NCBI RefSeq assembly: GCF_024323335.1
Contig: NC_066581.1
Coordinates: forward strand, 38,110,199 to 38,174,198
Source of the DNA: Lathyrus oleraceus
Lineage: Eukaryota > Streptophyta > Magnoliopsida > Fabales > Fabaceae
Reading direction: 5' to 3'
DNA length: 64,000 nt
Positions 55,649-64,000 of the stretch are shown in pieces (the stretch's first letter is position 1; each line of letters begins with the position of its first letter). A program made the translations under genes and the position numbers. The notes under the pieces are model-generated. The model was not told the DNA's origin. It was given only the letters and a program-made list of their open reading frames with translations, and did no database searches.

Positions 55649-58360
55649 ATAGGCCCACAAAGCTTCGTTTAGTTTGGATGACCAGTCTTTTCTGGATATT
55701 GCTATGGTATTCTCAAGAATTTGTTTTATTTCTCGATTCGAGACTTCAACTTGCCCGCTAGTTTGTGGATGATGCGGTGTTGCTACGCGGTGTCGGACTC
55801 CATACTTCAAAAGAAGTTTTCCAAATATATTCGATATGAAGTGGGAGCCACCGTCACTAACTACTAGTTTTGGCACACAACTGGAAATGGTAATGTTTAT
55901 GAATAACTTGATCACTACTCGTGTGTCATTTGTTGGAGAAGCTATAACCTCGATCCATTTGGAAACATAGTCGACAGCAACGAGTATGTATTTATTACCA
56001 AAAGAAGCTGGGAATGGTCCCATGAAGTCAATCCCCCATACGTCAAAGACTTCCACTTCTAAGATTCCCGTTTATGGCATTTCATCGCGTCTTGAGATGT
56101 TGCCAGTGCGTTGGCACCTGTCGCATTTTATAACCGCGTTATGGACATCTTTCCATAGAGTAGGCCAAAAGAGGCCTGATTGCAGGATCTTAGTGCAGGT
56201 CTTTGAGGTACTTGCATGCCCTCCATAGGGAGCGGAATGATAATTAGAGATTATATCATCTATTTCATCTTCTGGAACACATCGACAAAAGATACCGTCG
56301 GTACCTCTTTTGAAAATAAGAGGTTCATCCCAGTAATATTGTTTCAGGTCGTGAAAGAACTTCTTCTTTTGTTGGTAAGATAGGTCCGGTGGAAGTACTC
56401 TGACAACTAGGTAGTTGACAAAGTCAGCGTACCATGGCAGAGTTGCATTCGCATGTACTTCTTCCATGATTTCTTCTATTTTTGTATCGTTTAATGTTAG
56501 TTCAGACATATCACTTTCCATTTGGGCTATGAGTCGTTCGTAAGGGAAATCATCGTTAATTGGGATATGTTCAGGTTTATTCCCTTTGATACGTGATAAG
56601 TGGTCCGCTACTACGTTTTCAGTACCTTTCTTATCTTTTAACTCTAAATCAAATTCTTGTAAGAGCAAGATCTATCTTAAAAGTCTTGGTTTGGAATCCT
56701 TCTTACTTAACAAATATCTAATAGCGGCATGGTCGGTCTAAATGATAATTTTCTCCCCCACTAGGTAGGAACGAAATTTGTCCAAAGCGAACACGACAGC
56801 TAGAAGTTCTTTTTCAGTGGTGGCGTAGTTCATTTGGGCTGGATCTAGTGTTCTGCTCGCATAGTAAATAGCATGAAGCTTCTTATCTTTCCTTTGTCCG
56901 AATACTGCGCCTACTGCGTAATCACTCGCATCGCACATGATATCAAATGGCAATCTCCAGTCAGGTGGTTGCATTATGGGTGCGGTGATTAAAGATGTCA
57001 GTTGGTTGAACGTTGTTAAGCATTTTTCATCAAATATGAAGTCAGCGTCTTTCATTAATAATCCTGTAAGTGCCTTGGTTATTTTTGAGAAATCTTTAAT
57101 GAAACGTCGGTAGAAACCGACGTGTCCTAGAAAGCTTCTTATTTCTCGAACGGTTTTAGGAGGTTGAAGGTTCTCTATGATTTCAATCTTAGCTTTGTCT
57201 ACTTCAATTCCTCTGTCAGATACTACGTGACCTAATACAATTCCTTGTTGAACCATGAAATGGCATTTCTCCCAGTTTAAAACGAGGTTTACTTTCACGC
57301 ATCTTTAGAGTACCATTTCAAGGTTAGATAGACATCCTTCAAAACTCTGCCCACAAACAGAAAAATCATCCATAAAGACTTCCATGATGTCGTCTATAAA
57401 ATCGGCGAAGATTGCCATCATGCATCTTTGAAATGTTGCGGGAGAGTTGCATAGTCCAAATGGCATTCGTCGGTAGGCGAATGTACCATAAGGGCATGTG
57501 AAGGTAGTCTTTTCTTGGTCGTCAGGATGGATTGGGATCTGAAAGAATCCTGAATAACCGTCTAGATAGCAGAAGTGGGAATGCTTAGCCAATCGTTCAA
57601 GCATTTGGTCAATGAAGGGTAGAGGGAAATGATCTTTACGAGTGGCTTTATTTAGTTTTCTATAGTCAATGCACATTCTACTTCTAGTCACAACTCTTTG
57701 TGCTATGGATTCGCCCTTCTCGTTCTTAACAACTGTAACACCTCCTTTCTTGGGTACTACATGAACGGGGCTAACCCATTGACTATCTGAGATCGGGTAT
57801 ATGATTCCAGCATCTAGAAGTTTCTTTACTTCATCCTTGACTACGGTACTTAGGATTGGGTTGATCCTTCTCTAGTGTTCTCTAGAGGTTTTACAGTATT
57901 CCTCCAGCATAATACGATGCATACAGATTGAAGGACTTATTCCTTTTAGATCAGCGATGTTATATCCTAACGTTGTTGGATATTTTCTTAGGACATCTAA
58001 TAATTTCTCAGTTTCCATCTGTCCTAAGTCAGCATTGACTATTACTGGTCTTTTCAGTTCAGTGTCTAGGAATTCGTATCTTAGGTTCTTTGGTAGTGTT
58101 TTTAGTTCCAAGTCAGGTTTCTTTGGGCATGGCATGTGGTCAGGTGTAAGTGCTAAGAATTCTCTTAGACTTTCATTTTGGTATGGTTCATGCCAATTAT
58201 TGTCTTCAAAGATTGGAGGGATTTGGATTTTCATTATTTCAGACTACGTGGTTTCTTCCATCTCCATTTCTCTCACGCATTCGTCTATGACATCGAGTTG
58301 ATAACAGGTGTCGTCTATGGTTGGCGCTTGTAAGAATTGGGTTAAGATGAATTCAAGTTG
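55649..58360 (-). pseudogene. pol: Athila D RT, RNase H and integrase (N-terminal and core)
   Basis: Minus-strand reading from about 58300: RT with IPIHPDDQEKTTF and an FMDD box (about 57370), RNase H with CDASDYAVGAV and TTEKELLAVVFALDKF, then integrase with a zinc finger ending [22 protein letters not shown] and the QVEVSNREI Glu. Stops lie at 57874-57872 (TAG), 57307-57305 (TAA), 56740-56738 (TAG), about 56672 (TAG for Trp) and 56074-56072 (TAA). Most fit C to T or G to A changes in Gln or Trp codons. The gene continues at 45891 beyond copia E. Its N-terminus begins just before RT; there is no protease. Confidence 0.9.
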
Positions 58361-59503
58361 GTGCTTGGCCAGGTGCATACAGGGCATTATTATTCTTATA
58401 CGAGAAATTAGGATGGTTTTTCCAACCTGGGTTGTAGGTATTTGAATAGGGATTTCCTTATGTGTAATTCACTTGATCGGTTGGGACTCCTGCTAATATT
58501 TGACATTCTTGTGCAGTGTGTCCAGGGTTTCCGCATAACTCGCAGTTTGGAGTTACAGAAGCCACGGTGGCTGCGGGTGGTATGGTCAAGTTATCTAATT
58601 TTTGGACAAGGGCATCTACCTTTGCATGAACATGGTCAAGGCTACTGATTTCGTACATTCCACCCTTCGTTTGGGACTTTTCCACTGGAGTTCTTTCACC
58701 TCCCCATTGGCAACGGTTTTGGGCCATGTTTTCAATGAGTTGATAGGCTTCGGTGTATGGCTTATCCATAAGTGCACCGCCTGCGGCAGCGTCTATTGTA
58801 AGTCTCGTGTTATATAGAAGCCCATTGTAAAATGTGTGAATGATCACCCAGTCTTCGAGACCGTGATGTGGACATATCCTCATCATGTCCTTGTATCTCT
58901 CCCATGCTTCATAGAGAGATTCCACATCTTTTTGTCGAAATCCATTGATTTGAGCTCTCAGCATAGCAGTTTTGCTCGGCGGAAAGTATCGGGATAAGAA
59001 AATGTTCTTCAGTTCTTCCCATGTCGTAACGGAGTTGGATGGCAAGGATTGCAACCAAGCCCAAGCTCTGTCTCTTAGTGAGAAAGGAAGAGGCGCAATC
59101 TTATCGCATCTTGAGATACACCATTCGCCTTTACAGTATCTGCGTACAACACAAACTTGGTCAGGTGTTCATTAGGATCGTCCGTAGGATTTCCAGCAAA
59201 TTGATGTTGTTGGACGGCTGATAATAGTGAGGGTTTCAGCTCGAAATCGTTTCGATTGATAGCGGGGGCAACAATGCTGTTGTGAGGTTCTTGTTGAGAC
59301 GGGGTAACGTAGAATTTAAGAGGACGATTTTGTGGTCCTTCTTCAGCCATGTTTCGTTTTTCTTCTGATTTAGGAGGAGAGGAGATATCGGGAATACCGT
59401 ACTTTTGTTGATATTTGTGTATCCGGCGTCTTACGTATAAGAAACGCTCTAATTCATGGATTAGTGGTGCTAAGTTATCGCCTTGTGAGCGAATACTTGG
59501 CAT
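58361..59503 (-). pseudogene. gag: Athila D gag
   Basis: From ATG 59503: an N-terminal part to about 59090, a 1-bp deletion (RLFLSH then stop, where the next frame continues FSLRDRAWAWLQSLP), then a second part to TAA 58458. It has gag core motifs WLQSLPSNSVTTWEELKN and FLSRYFPPSKTAMLR, and a CCHC knuckle CELCGNPGHTAQEC at 58544-58503. The frame continues past TAA (GNPYSNTYNPGWK) to about 58380, where it joins RT-linker sequence, so the end of gag and the protease are missing. Confidence 0.88.
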
Positions 59504-59596
59504 ACAATCAGGGAAAGAAGGGAGAGAAGATTAGTTTTTGTTTTTACCTTAGTCTATACCGTGCAACGAAAGAATCGCACTATTCGACTAAAACAG

Positions 59597-59615
59597 GTCC
59601 CCGACAACGGCGCCA
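59597..59615 (-). promoter_or_regulatory. Primer-binding site of Athila D
   Basis: TGGCGCCGTTGTCGGGGAC on the minus strand, the tRNA-Asp-type primer site known for Athila elements. Confidence 0.9.
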
Positions 59616-59621
59616 AAAACT

Positions 59622-59752
59622 TGATGCTAGTCGTGACTATATGTAAAATATAGTCGGTCGGGTACTTGACTGCAAGTGCACAGTCCAGTCGCTTTAGTTT
59701 TAAAAGATATCGATCCCACAGGGACCTATGGTCAAACTAATGTTACTAACGT
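59622..59752 (-). mobile_element. 5' LTR of Athila D, terminal 131 bp
   Basis: Matches 39284-39417 of the 3' LTR (e.g. TATCGATCCCACAGGGACC) and is cut by the Ogre F LTR. AACGT at 59748-59752 would be the target duplication of F. Confidence 0.88.
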
Positions 59753-60768
59753 TGTAGCGGTGTATTCGTCACCATTGGAAATATTAATTAGATCCAAGGT
59801 AAATCATACAAGGTAGAGTCGCCACCGCACTTCTATTTATCCAAAGGAATTGCTAGAAAGCGAACAAAAGCCTAAGAAGTTTTGCAAAGAAAACTAATAA
59901 AAGGTCAGAGATCTGGGTAAGGGGGTAATTATGTTGTGGGAAGGTGTTAGGCACCCACAACATCCTAGGTACTCCTAGGGAACCTCTTTTCACAAATGTT
60001 GTATTATTATCTGTTTATGAAATATTTGTGTGCAAACATGATTGAAGGGATGAGAGATGTACAAATTTATTTATTTTTGTGTTTGGATGGATGAATCCAT
60101 TGCCTACGTACCTTTACAGGATCAAAACCTCGTAGTTCGGCTAAAAGATTTCCAAAAAGAAATGAGTGGTTTGATTTTAAACAAAAGCCTTAAGGTCTTT
60201 CGTTATCCACGGGAGAAAACTCAACCTGAACAACCACAAGTCCACCATGTGAGAACAGCTTCGACATGCTAGTGAGGGATTATGCCCTATAATAAGCATG
60301 GAAGTCTTACAATTCAATCACTAAGGACACATGTGAGATTCACATCAACCACTAAGATAACTCAGATCTATGGCTAATGCACGAAAACTTGATTAAGAAG
60401 TGGACAAGGGCCACAAAAATAATTGAGTGAGTGGAATTAACCAATTAGAAGTATTCACAAAGATAGTCAAAGTTGACATTAAAGTTCAATTCAGAATAAG
60501 TATTGTGTAAATGAAGTTTGAAAATCAAAGGCCTAAGGCCTAGGTTTCTAGTTTTGAAAACAAGTGAAAATGTTTGCACAAAAGTTTTCTGGTTTGGGTT
60601 AACATGCAAATGGAGGTTTAAAGAACAAAAAGGTGGGAGGATGAGGAACAAAACTTCATAGGAGTTCCTCTCTTGAGATCATATGTAGATGATCCAAGCA
60701 AGTATCATCCTTTGGAATTAGGCAACACAAAGCAATAAGAAAATAAGCAAGTTCAAAAAGAACAAACA

Positions 60769-60975
60769 ACTGGAAACGGATTTCCAATAAATGGTCTTAC
60801 ACCCAACTCCACAAAAGAAACAGGAAACAGATAGCCAATCAATGGTCTTACATCTAGCTCCACAAAAGAAACAAGACAAGAAATGGAGTGCCAATAAATG
60901 GTCTTATATCCAACTCCCCGAAAGGAACAGGAAACAGATGGCCAATCAATGGTCTTACATCTGACTCCTCAAATA
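60769..60975 (-). repeat. Tandem array in Ogre F LTR
   Basis: Four units of about 50-55 bp with CCAATAAATGGTCTTACA or CCAATCAATGGTCTTACA cores (60786, 60835, 60890, 60940), the reverse-strand form of the B array. Confidence 0.85.
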
Positions 60976-63481
60976 AAACAAATAACAAATGCAAAAGCAA
61001 TATGCAAAACAATATGCATAAGCAATCACATCAAACAATTAGCACACTCTATACACAAGCAAAAGGCTCAGACAAAGTTGAGCTTTAGTCAAGGGGTCAT
61101 ATCAACTTCGACAAACAAGCCAATACTGTATGGGTGTTCTTGAGCTCTTAACCACTAACATTGAGAGTTAGGGTGAGCGGATGAAAGGAGATATGAGGAT
61201 TAGACCTCATAGCTCTTAACCCTGGCCTGGGTGAGCTTGAATCAAATAATGTGTGGGGGTCCAGAATGAGGGACCCTATTCCACTTGACCGACTCTATAT
61301 ACAAAGATCTTGGGTTAGATTCAAGAGCCTCAGCACGTGGTGCGAGCATAATGAACGACTCAAACGATTAGCAGGGGATTGATTGCTAATCCCTTCTATC
61401 TGCCAATTGCCTCTTCACTTAGAAGGACTTAAGTAACATGCCTCGACAAGGAGGTCTTTAGCACAAAAATAAATAATCACAAACATTGCCTCTTAAGGAG
61501 GACTTCAGCCAAACGCCTGCCAAAAGAAACGACAGGGCTTCCAGACTACATGGAGTTAGAGAGGTTACCTAAGTGGTAAACCAACCACAAGCAAAGCAAA
61601 GATCAAGTAATGAGCTTAAAGCGGCTAATGTACCTGTATGAAAAGCCAAACAATCAGTATTATATTCAGACAACCAAACAGTTAACAACAGTCAGACATT
61701 CCCAATATGTACAACATGTAAGCCATAAGAGGAAATCACTCAAGTGATTTCACCACCAAAGGACCTACAACACAATCAAAATTAGTTAACCAAAGTAACT
61801 TGCATCTCAAGTAATGAGAGCGCATCATCCATTAGAACTAAATGCTTAAACCTGAAATACAAAGCTCAAAAGGTGAGTACAAACCACTAGTGCAAAGACT
61901 AGGGTCAAAGGCAAAGCAAAAAGTCAAAACAGAAGTTGATATTCAACATGAAGCACATTTATCCATGTAAGAGCATGTCCTAAAAAGGACCAAGTCTAAA
62001 GCATAAGGCAAGGTCATCACATGAGCAAGATAAGGCAAAGGCAAGCAAGATGATCATATTTGGACATCAAGAATGGAAATGATTCCAATGATCATGAAAA
62101 ATTTTATGTGCATACAACATTTCAAACACAAGCATCATGCAAAAAATTGTAATCAGAAAAGCTCAATTGACATGTATATGAAAATGAACACAAACAAGGT
62201 CAAGAAAGTGACACCAAATGTTGCACAACATGTCCATGTGTATAAAACAGTGAGATAAAATGGTAAAAATGCCAAACAAAAGCCAAAAGATCATGTTATG
62301 TGTCATGAATGAGCATATCAAATTTCAAGGCAAATGGATTAAGTATGAGCATTTCACAATCAATTGAATGAAGCATGGTACATTTGCATACATATTCAAA
62401 CACACAATCTCAATCAGAAATCCAGCACCAATCAATTCACACAAATGACATCTAAAAATAAAAGACATCAATACAAACAAGTGAAAAAAAATTGGAAGCA
62501 ATTTGGATTAATATGCTATTTTTAATGATTTTTTGAATTGGATGAAAATAATGAAATAATGTTGAAACATGTAGAAAATAATAATTGAAATGAGAAAATA
62601 GAACAATGCATCATGAAGGATCGAACACAAGACATGCAGGCTAAAGGCACGGCAAGCAAAACGCAGCGTTTAAGGCAATGGAAATCATAAGTGGAAAATA
62701 AAATGTCATGGCGCGGTATCGAACGCAAGACACAAAGGTGAAAGGCGTCCAAATAGTGGATCTGAGCGCGTTGAACCAGGAAACCCTAGTACTATTCATG
62801 TGCGGTGGAGGATGGTGGTTTCCACCGTCTTCTTCGTTGAGTCCGGCAGCGCTAAAGTAACTTCATCCAAAAAATTCCAGAATCCAGCATATGATACATC
62901 AATCGAAAGCTTGTTCAACGTACAACACGGATCTAACATTTAAAACTCCTAATTCTCCATGGATAAGGCAAATCGAAGGAAAACATTATTGCACTCAAAA
63001 CTTCCACTCAGCATAACTCACTCAATATTCATCCAAATCAAATTCTACTTATATCAGGATAATCAGCATGAAAAGATCTACAATATTATGTGCATAAAAT
63101 GAAGAATCATGAGGTTCGAAATCCAACCTTCTTGAAGAGCAGTGGATGAAAACAGTGGATTCAAGAGCTCTAATCCTCCATATCTCCTCTATCAACCTTG
63201 TAGTGAAGCTTTATGCACGAAATATGACTTGAAAAGGCTTGGATCTTGATCAATTTGAAGCTTCCATGTTCATCTTCATGAGCTTGATGTGCACGAATCT
63301 TGGCCAAAATCTTCAATCTAATGCTTGATTCTTCATCAATCACACTCAATGAACACAATTATGCAGTAAAATCAATGAGTTGTATGCAAAAATTTGAAGT
63401 TTCAATTGAGAGAAAATTTGGAGGGAAAGAAAATTTTAGATCTAGAATGTGATTTTTTCTGAAAATTCTGTTATGATTAAG

Positions 63482-63489
63482 CTTATATA
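63482..63489 (-). promoter_or_regulatory. Candidate TATA box, Ogre F LTR
   Basis: TATATAAG on the minus strand, at the position expected from the other Ogre LTRs (roughly 1.1 kb from the projected LTR start). Confidence 0.45.
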
Positions 63490-64000
63490 CCATGTGCTAA
63501 TCATGCTGAAAATGTAATTAGGCAATGGTTAATGGAAGATTAATGAAATATGAGGTGCATGGCAAAATTAGTAAAAACACCTATGCATGGCAAGGCACAC
63601 GTGAACAGTGTCATGTGGAGGTGTGGAATCACTTAAAATCAGCTCATAAGCAAGATGGAGTTGGAATTTTGTTCATATGATGCACCAAATTTGAATTTGG
63701 CATTTTCCCTCCAAAATGTTCATGCATGGACAAATGATCATATGATTTAATTTCATGCAATGCAATGATGGATTTGGAAAATATTGGTCACAACAAGCAT
63801 TTTGTAAAAAGAGTGACTCCATTTGGAGTTTTGGATCAAAAGTTATGGCTTGTTGAAGTTCCATGCACACTTGGCAATCATTGGATCATAACTTCTCAAC
63901 CATTCATCAGATGCTCATTATCTTGGACTTTTTGGAAATGGGAGAGAAAGATCTTCAACTTTCATGTTGACCAAAAATTCATTTGAAGCTTATTTAATGT

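Larger units (their letters stand above)
39284..59752 (-). mobile_element. Athila/Cyclops-like Ty3/gypsy element D, split by copia E
   Basis: It has a 3' LTR at 39284-40876, a PPT, two env-position ORFs, pol (interrupted by E at 45892-55643), gag, a tRNA-Asp-type PBS, and the first 131 bp of a 5' LTR at 59622-59752. Without E it is about 10.7 kb. The domain order (gag, RT, RNase H, integrase, then ORFs of the Athila ORF1 family) and PBS type place it in the Athila lineage, which includes pea Cyclops (from memory). The protease has been deleted and there are several stops, so it is defective. It sits in the intron of Ogre C and is interrupted on its right by Ogre F. Confidence 0.88.
59753..64000 (-). 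mobile_element. Ogre F LTR (partial, minus strand)
   Basis: It starts with the reverse of the GCTACA terminus (TGTAGCGG) and follows the B LTR in reverse to the window edge, which corresponds to about 0.6 kb from the LTR start. There is no PBS next to 59753, so it is a 3' LTR or a solo LTR. Its GTGCGGTGGCGACTC-type end and repeat array resemble B more than C. The small ORFs in it are not conserved. Confidence 0.88.

Overview
This window comes from a repeat-rich plant nuclear genome, most likely a legume of the pea/vetch tribe (Fabeae: Pisum, Vicia, Lathyrus or a close relative). The evidence is indirect: it is packed with Ogre elements (giant Ty3/gypsy retrotransposons of the Tat lineage, with an extra ORF before gag, an intron between protease and reverse transcriptase, and LTRs near 5 kb), plus one Athila/Cyclops-type Ty3/gypsy element and Ty1/copia elements. 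I see no host gene, rRNA, tRNA gene or CRISPR array; nearly every base can be assigned to a retrotransposon.

Layout, left to right. 1-6482: 5' part of Ogre A (minus strand): the beginning of ORF1, a leader, the PBS and a full 5' LTR. A is inserted in the 5' LTR of Ogre B. 6483-27516: Ogre B (plus strand), complete apart from the upstream part of its 5' LTR, which lies outside the window beyond A. It carries ORF1, gag, protease, a GT-AG intron, RT/RNase H/archaeal-type RNase H/integrase, a 4.7 kb 3' UTR with a degenerate tandem array, and a 5.2 kb 3' LTR. 27517-28360: relic of a Ty1/copia gag-protease region. 28361-39283: 3' half of Ogre C (minus strand): 3' LTR, 3' UTR, decayed pol, and part of the intron. 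39284-59752: Athila-like element D (minus strand), inserted in the intron of C. It has gag, a pol without protease, and two related ORFs in the env-like position. D is split by copia element E (plus strand, 45892-55643, perfect 5-bp target duplication). E's gag is itself split by a minus-strand solo LTR (49878-50943). 59753-64000: LTR of Ogre F (minus strand), inserted in the 5' LTR of D and running off the window.

The insertion order can be read directly: copia relic, then Ogre C, then Athila D, then copia E, then the solo LTR (five levels), with F in D and A in B as separate later events. All large elements carry stops, frameshifts or deletions, so none looks autonomous, but the E LTR pair and the B LTR pair are still close to identical (about 1 percent difference by eye).

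Most interesting points: (1) D has two tandem, related Athila-ORF1-type genes, and the second, which is intact, has its own TATA box and a cluster of TGACG dyads just upstream; (2) the same unusual dyad (TGTGACG-GT-CGTCACA) is clustered in the LTR of D, in front of its second ORF, and in the leader of the unrelated copia element E; (3) Ogre B shows a phase-preserving pro/RT intron and a second, hypothetical intron that would join ORF1 to gag in frame; (4) hairpin-bounded tandem units lie in the Ogre leader. Start positions given here use ATG where possible.
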